Below, one piece after another: positions 8,332 through 18,900 of a DNA stretch of 64,000 nt (the first letter of the stretch is position 1; each line of letters begins with the position of its first letter). The position numbers and the translations under genes are program-made. This DNA comes from Candidatus Desulfosporosinus nitrosoreducens (lineage in GTDB: Bacteria; Bacillota; Desulfitobacteriia; Desulfitobacteriales; Desulfitobacteriaceae): positions 257,016 to 321,015 of the forward strand of contig NZ_JAVHUW010000082.1 in assembly GCF_030954495.1 (NCBI RefSeq), given 5' to 3'. Below the pieces are notes generated by a model, which saw only the letters and a program-made list of their open reading frames with translations, was not told where the DNA came from and did no database searches.

Positions 8332-8841
8332 TTATTCAAAATCATTTCCCATTGTTATATCTAAATCTTTGGTTATATCGACACCTTGTTTCTTTAGCTC
8401 CGCATCCAAATGCCTGCTGTACTTTTCCACGAAGCTGAGCATACTCTCAAATTGCTCCTCGGTTACCTGCTCAAATACGGCCTTATCCCGCTCGCGAAAC
8501 TCTTTGTGCAGTTCCTCATGGACTTTATTAATTGCTTCCCCTTGGGGAGTCAAGCGAAAATAGATTTCTTTCTTGTTGTCCGGCTTCTGGTAGCTTGCGA
8601 TAAGACCTTTTTTTATGAGCTTCTTAGCTAATTTGCTTATGGCCCCTCTGGTCATATAAAAGGACTCCGCAAGTTTGGTCACGTTGGAGTCCGCATTTCT
8701 GCCAATGTATTCGAGGCAATGTATTTCAGAAGACTTATACTCCTTGAGACCATCTTCTGTCTTAAACTTAAGCTTATTAAGAAAAATCCACTTGTTCAAC
8801 AAGTCATTGAAACCTCTTAAAACCTGTTCTTCTTTGTTCAT
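8332..8841 (-). CDS. MarR-family transcriptional regulator
   Basis: A 169-residue winged-helix protein. The recognition region is LAESFYMTRGAISKLAKKL (about 56-74), followed by a wing with KKEIYFRLTPQGE; long N- and C-terminal helices would form the dimer. The start ATG 8841 is chosen because GGGAGGA lies six bases upstream; an earlier in-frame start lacks a site. It precedes the iron-sulfur flavoprotein gene in the same direction, and matching operators cover both promoters, so it probably represses itself and the flavoprotein. The inducer may be a redox-active or phenolic compound, as is common in this family. Confidence 0.9.
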   Translation of the reverse strand: MNKEEQVLRGFNDLLNKWIFLNKLKFKTEDGLKEYKSSEIHCLEYIGRNADSNVTKLAESFYMTRGAISKLAKKLIKKGLIASYQKPDNKKEIYFRLTPQGEAINKVHEELHKEFRERDKAVFEQVTEEQFESMLSFVEKYSRHLDAELKKQGVDITKDLDITMGNDFE

Positions 8842-8875
8842 GGCCAGTCCTCCCGCCCCTTGGTGCACTAACCAC

Positions 8876-8907
8876 ATTATATTAAACTTTTGTTTCTCTT
8901 GCAACAA
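8876..8907 (-). promoter_or_regulatory. MarR promoter with overlapping operator
   Basis: On the minus strand TTGCAA (8899-8904) and TATAAT (8876-8881) are 17 bp apart. The inverted repeat TTGTT/AACAA around TCTCTTGC (8890-8907) overlaps the -35 and resembles the two operators at the flavoprotein promoter, which indicates autoregulation. Confidence 0.65.
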
Positions 8908-8953
8908 TGTTAAAGCAACTATTCTAAGGCTACTATTCTAAAGACTACTATAT

Positions 8954-10879
8954 CTAAGGCTGCTTATCCACTATCCCTTCTACGAAGGCTAGAATCTCCT
9001 GACTTTTGGCGTTAAGTTGTTCCAGAGAGGCGGATATTTGTTCTACGTGATTGCTCATTTCGTTCATTTCATTTTCTAAGTCCACAGCAATCCCGGTTAT
9101 GCTCCCGATCAAATTGAGCATGGATTTTTCATCATTTAAAGTAGCTTTGACGACTTGGTTAGACTGCTCGGCTAATTTGCGCACCTCCTGAGCCACTATA
9201 GCAAAACCTCTGCCCTGTTCGCCTGCCCTTGCAGCTTCGATGGCCGCATTCAAAGCCAGAAGATTTGTCTGACTGGCAATTTTCTCGATCGTATTGGAAG
9301 AGTTAGCAAAGTTGACTAATCTCTCTTTCATTTGCTCGACATCTTCCCGCAGAAGGGAAGATGTATTGGTGTTGTTAGTCACTCTTGTCATTATATTCTG
9401 TAAATTAAGGGCGCTATGTTCATGGGAACTTGCTATTTCATCGAGCGACGCTTTAATGTTAGCGACATCAACTTCCAGCTTCTCACTGTACTCCAGCCTC
9501 TCACTGCTGAGCTTTTGAATTTGGGCGAGCATTTTGTTGATCTCAGCATTCTTCTGATTTTTCGCAATAACTTCATTGCGGGCATAATTAATACAGTTCA
9601 GCGGCACATTTAAACCATTATAAATCCCTTTCGCCATTTCCCGGCAAGTTGCATAACCACAAGCCAGACAATTAATCGTCCGGGCTGCTTCGTCTTCTTT
9701 GTACATGCTTTTGAAAACCTGATCGTATTCCGGCTCACTGGGATTAAGTAAATCCTTAGCCTTTCTTGTTTGATCATAAGTGCGGATAAAATCTTCCAGT
9801 TTTAAGGTTTTATCGAAATACTGATTCAACCAGGCAATCCGCTTAAGCGGCTTTTTAAATTTGCCTTTTTCATACTGCTGGGATTTTTCATATTTCATTT
9901 GATTAAAGTCGTGGTCGATATCATCAATGATGTCTTCCGTTATGACGGAGGCTGTGCCAATGTTGCAGCCATGCTGGCAGTTAAGAATATCCACCAAAAG
10001 AGGAACCGGCTTGTTCTGCTTAACTCTCCGGGCATAGATATCCAAATAATTATAGGCGGTCTGCAAACCTTCTACCTGTTTGACCCAGGCCTTGGGAATG
10101 AGGGCTTCTACGTTTTCTCTCAGCCCGCCGGGCCTGCTGTAGAGACAGCCCAAGGAACAGGCTATATCAAAAAAGCCCGCTTCTTCATACTGACTCAGGT
10201 CAACCTTATGTTTGTCGAGATATTCCTTTAATCTCCTATAGGTAACGTTGTAACTGATAATTTTTCCCGTAGTGAGGAATTCCCCTCTTTTGGCGATGCA
10301 GGGGGAGAGCACGGCTAAGGCAGAATTATCCTTTAAATAGTTTTGAATATATATAGCGGTGCAGAGTATGGGACTGTGTATGGGCGCAAGCTGACTCAGC
10401 AATTCAGGCTTTAACTTTTCAAGATAGTTGACAACCGCCGGACAAGGCTGGGCGATCATCGTCGGTAAATTCTTTTGGCTGATAACTTTAAGATAGGCCC
10501 ATGTCGTTATATCCGCTCCGAAAGAAACGTCATAGACAACCGTTACTCCCTTCTTAACTAAAAAGCCAAATAACCGTTTATAGGCGGGGAAATTTACTCT
10601 TAATGACGGAGCGGCAAGCAGCGCTATTTTTTTGCCGCTTGCCAGGTCGGCAAAAAATCCCTCCGTATCATCAAGAAAGCCGCGGGCATTGTGGTCGCAG
10701 TTGCTGATACACTGGCCGCATTCAATACACCTTTCATAGTTAATTTTGGCTTTAACCTTGCCGTCGGCGATATAAACAATGTTTGCCTGGACCGGACACT
10801 CTCTCACACACTTGTTACAACCTTGGCAGGCACTTTCATCCGTGACAATATTACCTTTAACACCCGAATTATTTTCCAT
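8954..10879 (-). CDS. [FeFe]-hydrogenase-like sensor fused to a chemotaxis (MCP) signalling domain
   Basis: A 641-residue soluble fusion. Residues 12-65 are a two-cluster ferredoxin (C18, C21, C24, C28; C51, C54, C57, C61). Residues 80-315 resemble the hydrogenase H-domain, with conserved cysteines in QPCPAVV (C146), SPCIAKR (C194) and NCQHGC (C301, C305). Residues 400-432 hold a further iron-sulfur motif CLACGYATC plus C429. Residues 450-641 are a cytoplasmic MCP domain with the hairpin tip around NLLALNAAIEAARAGEQGRG. There is no membrane segment. Such hydrogenase-related proteins are thought to sense hydrogen or redox state; output through a CheA kinase is expected but none is in this window. 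It is the fourth gene of a four-gene leftward cluster. Confidence 0.9.
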   Translation of the reverse strand: MENNSGVKGNIVTDESACQGCNKCVRECPVQANIVYIADGKVKAKINYERCIECGQCISNCDHNARGFLDDTEGFFADLASGKKIALLAAPSLRVNFPAYKRLFGFLVKKGVTVVYDVSFGADITTWAYLKVISQKNLPTMIAQPCPAVVNYLEKLKPELLSQLAPIHSPILCTAIYIQNYLKDNSALAVLSPCIAKRGEFLTTGKIISYNVTYRRLKEYLDKHKVDLSQYEEAGFFDIACSLGCLYSRPGGLRENVEALIPKAWVKQVEGLQTAYNYLDIYARRVKQNKPVPLLVDILNCQHGCNIGTASVITEDIIDDIDHDFNQMKYEKSQQYEKGKFKKPLKRIAWLNQYFDKTLKLEDFIRTYDQTRKAKDLLNPSEPEYDQVFKSMYKEDEAARTINCLACGYATCREMAKGIYNGLNVPLNCINYARNEVIAKNQKNAEINKMLAQIQKLSSERLEYSEKLEVDVANIKASLDEIASSHEHSALNLQNIMTRVTNNTNTSSLLREDVEQMKERLVNFANSSNTIEKIASQTNLLALNAAIEAARAGEQGRGFAIVAQEVRKLAEQSNQVVKATLNDEKSMLNLIGSITGIAVDLENEMNEMSNHVEQISASLEQLNAKSQEILAFVEGIVDKQP

Positions 10880-10924
10880 GCTTGCTCCGTCCCTTCCTCT
10901 ACCCTGCAGTCCCTCAAACCCTTG

Positions 10925-12238
10925 TTACCACATGGCTACCGCCTTCAGAAATGCCTCAACGACTTGGGGATCATATTGTGAGCCGGAATTTTTTTTAATT
11001 TCAGCGAAGGCCGCCTCTTTGCTTAAAGCCTTGCGGTAGGGCCTGTCACTGGTCATAGCATCAAAGGTATCGGCAACAGCAATGATTCTGGCGATGATAT
11101 CTGTTTGCTCTCCGCTGAGCCCCTCCGGATAGCCTCTACCGTCGTAGCGCTCATGGTGAGACTTTACTCCGGGGATAATATCATTAAAAAATTTAATATA
11201 TTTAAGAACTTCCTCACCATAAACAGTATGTCTTTTCATTTCATTGTACTCTGTTTCATCGAGCTTCCCCTCTTTGAGCAGAATATTATCCCGAACCCCG
11301 ATTTTGCCAATATCGTGCAGGATTGCCGCTAATTTAAGGCGCTCCCTTTCCGGATTTGAAAGTCCGAGGAAGTTGCCGATGGCCAGGCTGTACTCCATAA
11401 CCCTTTTGGTGTGCCCGCCCGTATAAGGGTCCCTCTTATCTATGGTTTCCGCCAGGGTAGAGACAGTCGTCAGAAATGCTTCCTTCAGATTATCATACAA
11501 ACGGGCATTTTCGATGGCCGCGGCGGCCTGAAGGGTCAGGACGGATAAGAGTTTCAAATCTTCAGCCGTATAGTTGGCCGGTTCTGCACTGCTCAAATTT
11601 ATGACACCGATGACCCTATCCTTAATCCGCAAAGGTGCGCACATCATCGAGCTCACCTTATGTCTTCCCTCCAGGAAACGAGGATCACGACGTGTATCAT
11701 TAATAATTTCGGCCTTTCCGCTGAGAGCAATATTGCCGGCTATCCCTTCGCCTAGCTTTAAAGTCAGTTTAGTTTTGGCCTCTTCCCCCAGTCTGGCAAT
11801 CACCTCCAATAAGCCGTTCTCTTCATTGATAAGCATCAGGGATACTTTATCGGCCTTAATTAACTTATTGACCTCGGAAATAACCAGGATGGCCACTTCC
11901 TGGGGACGGAGACTAGCCGCTAACTTCTCGGTTATATCGTATAAGAAAATCAATTCCCGGTATTTTGCCAAAGTCTCCTGCCCTAACTCCTTTTTTTCGC
12001 ATTCACTCGCGGCGAACAGCATCACTAGCCGGGAAATGGCATAAGCCCGCTTTCCCCCGCTAATCCAGCCAAACTGCTCATCCTGAAACAGCAGCGGATA
12101 TTTCGTGGTGTAGTCGCTGTCAGAGTCTCCATAAAGTATTCGGCCCTCAACGTTTTGGACTAAAAAAGGTTCCGCACAGACTTCAGCTATCAGAGCATAA
12201 ACGCCTTTTTTCCGCAAACGTCCAAGATCAAGTTTCAA
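10925..12238 (-). CDS. GAF and HD-GYP domain protein (cyclic-di-GMP phosphodiesterase type)
   Basis: A 437-residue protein. About residues 105-245 form a GAF sensor domain; 255-437 form an HD-GYP domain with intact metal ligands LHDIGKIG (H308, D309), HH (361-362) and YDGRGYP (365-371). HD-GYP enzymes hydrolyse cyclic di-GMP. The first 85 residues form an extra small domain I do not recognise. The start is TTG 12238 with GGGGGG seven bases upstream. It sits between the two hydrogenase-like sensors, which suggests that a redox or hydrogen signal is linked to cyclic-di-GMP turnover. Confidence 0.92.
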   Translation of the reverse strand: MKLDLGRLRKKGVYALIAEVCAEPFLVQNVEGRILYGDSDSDYTTKYPLLFQDEQFGWISGGKRAYAISRLVMLFAASECEKKELGQETLAKYRELIFLYDITEKLAASLRPQEVAILVISEVNKLIKADKVSLMLINEENGLLEVIARLGEEAKTKLTLKLGEGIAGNIALSGKAEIINDTRRDPRFLEGRHKVSSMMCAPLRIKDRVIGVINLSSAEPANYTAEDLKLLSVLTLQAAAAIENARLYDNLKEAFLTTVSTLAETIDKRDPYTGGHTKRVMEYSLAIGNFLGLSNPERERLKLAAILHDIGKIGVRDNILLKEGKLDETEYNEMKRHTVYGEEVLKYIKFFNDIIPGVKSHHERYDGRGYPEGLSGEQTDIIARIIAVADTFDAMTSDRPYRKALSKEAAFAEIKKNSGSQYDPQVVEAFLKAVAMW

Positions 12239-12298
12239 AACTTTACCCCCCTCAGGGTTTCAAGCTGATATTCTCTCTTCATACGTATTCCACGCTGC

Positions 12299-15019
12299 TC
12301 ACTGAACAAGAAGTTCAGTTACCTTCCCCAGAAGCTTATCTATATTGACCGGTTTGGTGAAATAGCCATCTACCCCAATCAGGTAGCCCCTTGCCGCATC
12401 TTCAACAATCGAAAGAATCACAACCGGGATGTTCAGGGTCCGGGGATCGTTCTTCAGCACCGCCGCTACATCAAAGCCATTAATTCCCGGCATCATCACA
12501 TCCAGAAGAATTAAGTCCGGCTCCTCACTATTAACTAAGGCGATAGCTTTCAGACCATCCTCCGCCTCTAAAACAGCATGACCCGCCGCCTCCAATTCCT
12601 GACGCAGAAAGATTCTTATATTGGCATTGTCGTCCACCACCAGTATTTTCTTTTCCAGGGTATCCCGGGGACGGTCTTCATTCTTTTCTCTTTCCGGAAG
12701 CTGGGTAAACAAGGCTTTGACATCAGCTATTTTTAAATCTGCCTTTCTGGTTATCGGCAGGGTAAAGGAAAAGCAGCTTCCTTTGCCGGGTTCACTCTCC
12801 ACCCAGATCCGCCCTCCATGGTATTCGACAATTTGTTTGCAGATAGGCAAACCCAAACCTGTTCCTTTAGGTTTGTCGGTCAAGGTATCCCCAATTTGCT
12901 TGAACTTCTCAAAGACCTTCTCTTCATCTTCCCGGGCTATGCCTATCCCCTGGTCAACAACGCTTATCATGACCTCCTCTCCCCTTTTCCGGCAAAGACA
13001 AGTTACGCTGCCCTCGGAGGTAAACTTAACGGCGTTGGAAAGCAGGTTTATGATAACCCTGATGATCTTTTCCTGGTCACAAACCACTTCAGGCAGATTG
13101 TCCTCAATCTCCTTGCTTAGCTTTAGTCCCTTTTGTTCAAACAGAGAGGAAACGGCCAGCATCCCTTGCTGTATAAGGTCGATCAGCGTTGTTTTTTCCA
13201 TATTCCAGTCGACACGTCCCGCCTCCATTTTGGCGATATCCAAAACATCGTTAATCAGGTTGGTTAAGCGTTCTCCTTCGGAAACAATGATGTCGATGTT
13301 TTGTTGGACCTGGTTAACCGTGCGGCTCATTTTCTTGTCCCCGGCTTGAAAATTCGGAAAAATAACTTCATCCAGCCTCTTTTTAATAATTTTGGCAAAG
13401 CCCAGAATGGAAGTCAGGGGAGTACGCAGTTCATGAGAGACCGTCGATAAAAAATCAGTCTTCATATTGTCCAGTTCCTGAAGTTTTTCATTAGCCGCCA
13501 GCAATTCCTTATTCAGGAAATCCGCCCCTTCTTTAGCTTGACGCAAAGATTCTTCGATAGCTTCCCGCCCCTCAATTTCCAGCTTCAGGTTATGATTGAT
13601 TTGGCTTAAATCGGCGGTCCGCTGCCTGACCGTATCCTCCAATTCTTCATTCCAGGCGGCTAATTGATCGCGCTGCATCTCAATCTCTTCAGCCTGACCT
13701 TGGATCAGGGCCAGACTTTGTTCATTTTGTTTAAACAAATAATACTTGCAGCTTTCCACATGATTCAGACCATTGAAGATGGCGATCATCATATTGCGGC
13801 AATTGCCGTAGCCGCAGGAAGAACAATTCACTTCCCGTTCTTCTGGCGTAAGTTTATGCATTAAGTTCCAGATGCCCTCTTCCTCTTCCCGTGCCGGTTG
13901 GCGCAAAAAGTTTAATTTTGAGCGGTCGGAATAGCTTCTGGAATAATCCGCCTCCTGGCCGGCAAGCTGCTGAAAAAACGCCTGCAGCTGATCAAGGGAG
14001 CACTTATGCTCTGCAATTTGTTTAGCTTTGCGCTCCGTCATAATTTTTTCTATTTGAAACTTCGTTTTCTTATGGCTGACCGCCGGACCACAGTTGCAGC
14101 CGTGAAGGCAATTCAGGACATCGACAATGACCGGGGCTTGATGCTGCCGAATATCCCCGGACAATTCCGGCAAGTATTTGGCGTAAAGCTCGTTCGAACC
14201 TTCCGCCCGGCCGAGATCATACTTTTTCAGAGGCAGCCCGAAACGTTCCAGGGTCTCCGTAAGCCCGCCCGGCTGACTGTAAAGAACTGCTCTTTCAGCC
14301 TCGGGCGTATCGAAATACCCGGCTTCCAAATCAGCCAGGATAATATTCTGCTCCCCTAAATACTTGTCCAGAGACTGAAAAGTCAAGCTGAAGGAAACAA
14401 CTCCTTTAGTATTGGGGTCATGCACCTCACGCCGTTTGGCTGCGCAGGGGCCTAAAAAGGCCAGTTTGAGCCGACTGAACTGAGGCTGGCTTTTGAGCCA
14501 GATTGCAGCGTCAAGAGCCGGCGAATGGGTGGGGGCTAAATAAGGAATAAGTTCCGGATTATAGATTTCGATATAATTTACGATGGCCGGACAAGGCTGG
14601 GCAATCAGCGGTAACTTAACCCCCCTTTGCAGGGCTTTAAAATAAAGATAGGTCGTAATTTCCGCCCCAAAACTAACATCAAAAACATTTTTAACGCCCA
14701 TTTGGCGCAAGGCTGTAATCATCTCCCTGAACCAGGGATCATAATTCACAGCCGCCGAGGGAGCAACCAATACCCCCAAAGGCACACCTGCCCGAAGATC
14801 TTCTAAAAAAGCGGCAAAATCATCAACGATAGAGCGGGCATGATGACCTTTTTCGCTGCAAACCCGGACACACTCTCCGCAGCCAATGCAAAGATCCGGC
14901 TGAACTGCAATTCCGTCGAGTTCCACAATATTGCAAAGTTTTACCGGACAAACCTGAATACAGGCCAGGCAATGCCGGCATTTTGTTTTCTCTACTCTAA
15001 CAACTTCCGGTGTAGACAC
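12299..15019 (-). CDS. Hydrogenase-like sensor hybrid histidine kinase with receiver
   Basis: A 906-residue fusion. Ferredoxin clusters lie at C14-C24 and C44-C54; the hydrogenase-like domain is at 75-320 with C143 (QPCPAIV), C192 (GPCAAKR) and C304/C308/C310; an iron-sulfur motif CSSCGYGNC lies at 399-407. A coiled coil (430-520) leads to HisKA with SHELRTPL (H529), an ATPase domain (about 640-757; GIGIA and GTGLGL boxes) and a receiver at 790-906 (D840 phosphoacceptor, K889). The sensory half is a paralogue of the hydrogenase-like/MCP protein at 8954-10879. Start GTG 15019 has GGGGGG six bases upstream. It probably phosphorylates its own receiver and the small receiver encoded 15 bp upstream. 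Confidence 0.92.
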   Translation of the reverse strand: MSTPEVVRVEKTKCRHCLACIQVCPVKLCNIVELDGIAVQPDLCIGCGECVRVCSEKGHHARSIVDDFAAFLEDLRAGVPLGVLVAPSAAVNYDPWFREMITALRQMGVKNVFDVSFGAEITTYLYFKALQRGVKLPLIAQPCPAIVNYIEIYNPELIPYLAPTHSPALDAAIWLKSQPQFSRLKLAFLGPCAAKRREVHDPNTKGVVSFSLTFQSLDKYLGEQNIILADLEAGYFDTPEAERAVLYSQPGGLTETLERFGLPLKKYDLGRAEGSNELYAKYLPELSGDIRQHQAPVIVDVLNCLHGCNCGPAVSHKKTKFQIEKIMTERKAKQIAEHKCSLDQLQAFFQQLAGQEADYSRSYSDRSKLNFLRQPAREEEEGIWNLMHKLTPEEREVNCSSCGYGNCRNMMIAIFNGLNHVESCKYYLFKQNEQSLALIQGQAEEIEMQRDQLAAWNEELEDTVRQRTADLSQINHNLKLEIEGREAIEESLRQAKEGADFLNKELLAANEKLQELDNMKTDFLSTVSHELRTPLTSILGFAKIIKKRLDEVIFPNFQAGDKKMSRTVNQVQQNIDIIVSEGERLTNLINDVLDIAKMEAGRVDWNMEKTTLIDLIQQGMLAVSSLFEQKGLKLSKEIEDNLPEVVCDQEKIIRVIINLLSNAVKFTSEGSVTCLCRKRGEEVMISVVDQGIGIAREDEEKVFEKFKQIGDTLTDKPKGTGLGLPICKQIVEYHGGRIWVESEPGKGSCFSFTLPITRKADLKIADVKALFTQLPEREKNEDRPRDTLEKKILVVDDNANIRIFLRQELEAAGHAVLEAEDGLKAIALVNSEEPDLILLDVMMPGINGFDVAAVLKNDPRTLNIPVVILSIVEDAARGYLIGVDGYFTKPVNIDKLLGKVTELLVQ

Positions 15020-15034
15020 ATACTTCCCCCCACT

Positions 15035-15409
15035 CTAAATCCTCAAAATTTCTCTGGCCTTAGCCACGATTTCATCCGGATTAAAGGGCTTCGTCATATA
15101 GAGGTCGGCTCCGACATCCAGTCCCTTTTGCTTGTCAAACTCCTGTCCTTTGGCTGTTAAGAGAATGATGCAGATATCCTGCAGGCCCAGTTCCTTTTTA
15201 ATTCTGCTGCAAACTTCAAACCCGTTCATTTTGGGCATCATCACATCGAGAAATACCAGGTCCGGGCGTTTGGCTATAATGCTCTCTAAGGCTTCCTGAC
15301 CGTTGGCCGTAACAATCAGGTCTACTCCTTCATCTTCCAGTTCTTCCAGCGTCTGTTCCAAAAGAATTCGAATATGAGTTTCATCGTCGGCGATTAAAAT
15401 CATAGCCAT
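15035..15409 (-). CDS. Single-domain response regulator (CheY-like)
   Basis: A 124-residue receiver domain with the acidic pair D8/D9, phosphoacceptor D55 in FLDVMMP and K107 in TKPF. It has no output domain, so it acts by protein contact or as a phosphate shuttle. It is the first gene of the four-gene cluster and lies 15 bp from the hybrid kinase, its likely donor. Start ATG 15409 follows GGGGGGAAGCTG. Confidence 0.93.
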   Translation of the reverse strand: MAMILIADDETHIRILLEQTLEELEDEGVDLIVTANGQEALESIIAKRPDLVFLDVMMPKMNGFEVCSRIKKELGLQDICIILLTAKGQEFDKQKGLDVGADLYMTKPFNPDEIVAKAREILRI

Positions 15410-15955
15410 CAGCTTCCCCCCTTTCTTAACTCCTAGATTTGCGGAAAGTCTTCATCCGGTTGCAGCAACTGTTCATTTCCTTGACCCTGCCCGTTAAAAC
15501 CGAATTTTCACAGTTGGAAATTTGGGCCGGCAACAATCCTTAGCTCTGCTGAGACAAAAGCAACAGATCCCTTTTAGTATAGGGGGGAAGACTTAACAGC
15601 CACTGAACAGCTTTTCGCCTGAAACAGCTTCGCCGCATCTCAAAATCCGAGTATCAACCCGGATTGACAACCTTTTGGCCTTCAAGCGAGCCTTATCGTT
15701 CTCGCCACAGCCTGAAGAAAACACTCTTTTTAAAAGTGTCCCTGGCCTTTTCCTTACCTTCGCGTCCTTCGCTTATCTTTAAGATACCAATAAAAAATTA
15801 CTCTCTACGCTTTAGCATAAAGAGTAATTTTTTATTTGTGTATCTGCCGTTCGGCGTATTTTACCCCTTAAGGGCTTGCCTTTGTGATCGGATTAATCTA
15901 CAAAATTTATCTTTTTTCTTTGGCTAACTCCCCGATTTTCTGCAGCTTCAGCGCC
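15410..15955. other. Intergenic region between the sensory cluster and the long operon
   Basis: The right part holds the terminator of the long leftward operon (15792-15833). The left part must contain the promoter of the receiver-led cluster; a TATACT-like hexamer is present on the minus strand near 15576 but I see no convincing -35. Minor stems (AATCCG/CGGATT near 15645-15665) occur. No gene or riboswitch is recognised. Confidence 0.4.
15792..15833. terminator. Strong terminator closing the long operon
   Basis: Perfect 13-bp arms AAAAAATTACTCT and AGAGTAATTTTTT enclose a 16-base loop and give a T run on both strands. It lies 122 bp after the stop codon of the 2008-residue kinase gene, the last gene of the leftward train. 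Confidence 0.85.
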
Positions 15956-18900
15956 TCATAATTCCAGCAATAATTCTTCCAGTTCCTCAGCCAGCTTTTT
16001 AAGCATAGAGCATAGTTGCCGATAATCTTCCTCAACGGTATCTAAATCTGCTGTCATGAGAGCTTTTTCCAAACGCTGCGTAAGAGTAAAGGGCTCCTCA
16101 GCATGAAAAGGAGATATGGAGCTGGCAAGTTTATGAATTAATAATTGGACTGCTTTGCGATCCCCGTGCTTCCAGTTTTCATTGATCGCTTCCAGCTTCT
16201 TGGCATAATCCTCTATGAACTCCTTGCCGATTTCACTCAGAAGAGATACCCCAAATAGTTGAGCCTCCTTGCGAAAAACTTCTTGATTGATCAGCTCCTG
16301 CATCCCAGCTGTTTTTCCGCTCTCACTTTTTAGGGCATTCTGACTTTTCTCCGCCGCTATTAAGCCCACAATTCTAAAGAGTTCTTCCTGTTTAACCGGC
16401 TTCGACAAATAAAAATCCATTCCAGCCTCCATTAGCTCTTCCCGGTCACCGGCAACCGTTGAGGCAGTAAGTCCGATAATGCAAATTCCGGAATTTTTGC
16501 CAAGCTCCCTGCCCCTGATTTGTTTTGTAGCCTCTTTCCCATCCATCCCGGGCATATTCTTGTCCATAAGGACACAGTCAAACTGCTTTTCTTCTAACAT
16601 ATCCAAGAGTTTTTGTCCATTTTCCGCCACTTCAACCTCACAACCGTAATACTCTAAAAGACCTTTGAGGTATTTCTGGCCAATCGGATTGTCCTCGGCA
16701 ACGGCTACTCTCAAGGGATGAAGATCGATTTCCGTGTTTTCCTGAGCGCAGGCGGCTTCAGCCGCAGCTCTTGCCAATTCCCCATCCCGGCTTTTTTCCA
16801 CGGCCAAGGGGAGTGTGAAGCGGAAAGTACTGCCTACACCTTCGGTACTTTCTATCTCAAGCCTTCCCTTCATAAGTTCAATCAGCCTCTTGGTAATGGA
16901 AAGCCCCAGTCCTGTTCCTCCATACCTTCTCGATATGCTGGCATTAGCCTGAGTAAAACTATCAAAGATTAGATCCTGCTTATCCGCAGGGATACCAATG
17001 CCAGTATCTCTGACGGTGATGGCAATTTCCGCTTGCGTCCCCTGAAGGGACTTAAGCATGACGCTGATTTCAACCTCTCCCTGAGCGGTAAACTTAACGG
17101 CATTACTCAAAATATTGTTAACTACTTGCTTAATTCGCAGCGGGTCTCCCAGGCAGAAAACAGGCAGATCCCTTCCATACTTGACCAGAAAGCGCAGCTT
17201 CTTCTCCTCGGCACTTATTTTAAAGGGATTACAGACCTCCTCCATCAGCTTAACAAGGTTAAAATAGCGTTCTTCCAGTTCCAGCTTATTGGCTTCGATC
17301 TTGGATAAATCCAGAATATCGTTAATAATCTCAAACAAAGCTTCCGCCGAAATTTGGAGCATTTCCAGGTAATCCTTTTCAATTCCGCCCTTAATGCTCT
17401 TTTTAAGGAGAGAAATCATCCCCAGAATGCCATGCAGAGGCGTCCGTATTTCGTGGCTGATATTAGCCACGAATTGGTTTATGGCTTGGTTGGAAGCCTC
17501 AAGCTGTTCGTTGTTCCTGATTAACTCCATGTTTTTAAAATTAAGTTCCTCGGTGCGCTCTTGAATTATTTTCTCCATATTGCGGTAAAGTTCCGCTTTT
17601 TCCAGGGAGATCGCAATCTGAGTCGTTAAAAGCCGCAGTACTTGCAGGCGGTTTATGGTAAAAGCTCCGCTAATCAGGTTGTTTTCCAGATAGAGTATTC
17701 CCCGCAATTCCCCGTTGGCCACCATCGGCATGCAGATCGCCGACTTGGGAACATACCCTTCCCCATCCTCCGAACCCGCGAATAACTCAGCATTTTCTTC
17801 CGGTCTTAAAACTACGATTTCCCCTGTACGTTCAACATACTTGACAAGTTTAAGAGGGATGCTGCCGCTTTTTTCAGCCGGTACTCGCTGATGCACATCT
17901 ACTCGGGTGTATTCTGTCGTCCCCTCGGCGGTCACAAAAAGTTTTTCTTGCTTTTTAACGATGAGAATGGCCTTCTGGGCGCCGGCATTTTGCAAAAGTA
18001 TCTTCATTAAAAGCTCCAGCAGCTCTTCCAGAACAATGGTATCTGAAATTGCCTGGCTGGCCTTAATGATTGAAATCAAGTCCAAAGAGTCTGATACACC
18101 GGCCATCGGGTTAATTGCCCTCTGTGCGGCTAAGGTTTGCTCCTTCCTGATTATGTCCGGAGATAGAATCCCGGAGTACTTGGCCAATAAATCATTAACC
18201 TTCGCTTGCGCGCCCCAGCGGACATAGGTCTCGTAAGCATCGCCTATAAACTTCTTGCCCCAATAGATTCTGCCGATTTCCATGTAAAAACCAGCAGTCA
18301 GCTCTTTGGCTAAGGCTTCTTCTTGCAGGAAACCGTTGACTGCGGCCTGTTCAATAGACAAATCATAATAACCCGCCGCTTTAATCTTATTTCCGGTGAT
18401 TCGTTCCTTCTCAGCCAATAAGAGGTAGAGCTTATTCGAAATATTTTCGGGTGAACTTTTAGCAAGCTTTTTTAAGGAACGAAGGCAATGATTCACGGCA
18501 GCGAGGCTCCATAGCCTTTGGCTAACCGGCATAGTCTGCATACCTGCCAGGAGAATCAAGCCTTTGTAAAACAAGAAATTCGGCAGATAAAAGCTCCCTT
18601 TAACTCTATCCAGATACACTTCCGCCTGGAACAGGCATTCCGCTGCCTGTTTGGACCTGCCGAAATAATACATTAAGATCATTTTATTGAAATACACTAC
18701 AAAAGCATTGGTGCGATCATGCGCAGCGGCAATTTGGGGCAAGAGTTTATCACAGTCGCAATAGGGGCCGGCTATTTTGCAAGGGTCATTATTATCGCCC
18801 ATAAAGTTCAATATCGTTTGCAAGGTTACCTTGCAGCCAAGAATGGCTGAAGTCTGAGCGGTATTCAATAAAGCATTCCAGTGCTGCTCCGCTTCCTTGA

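Noticed and set aside
12621..13349. 242-codon plus-strand frame antisense to the hybrid kinase
   Set aside because: Ser/Leu-rich shadow of a conserved kinase region on the other strand.
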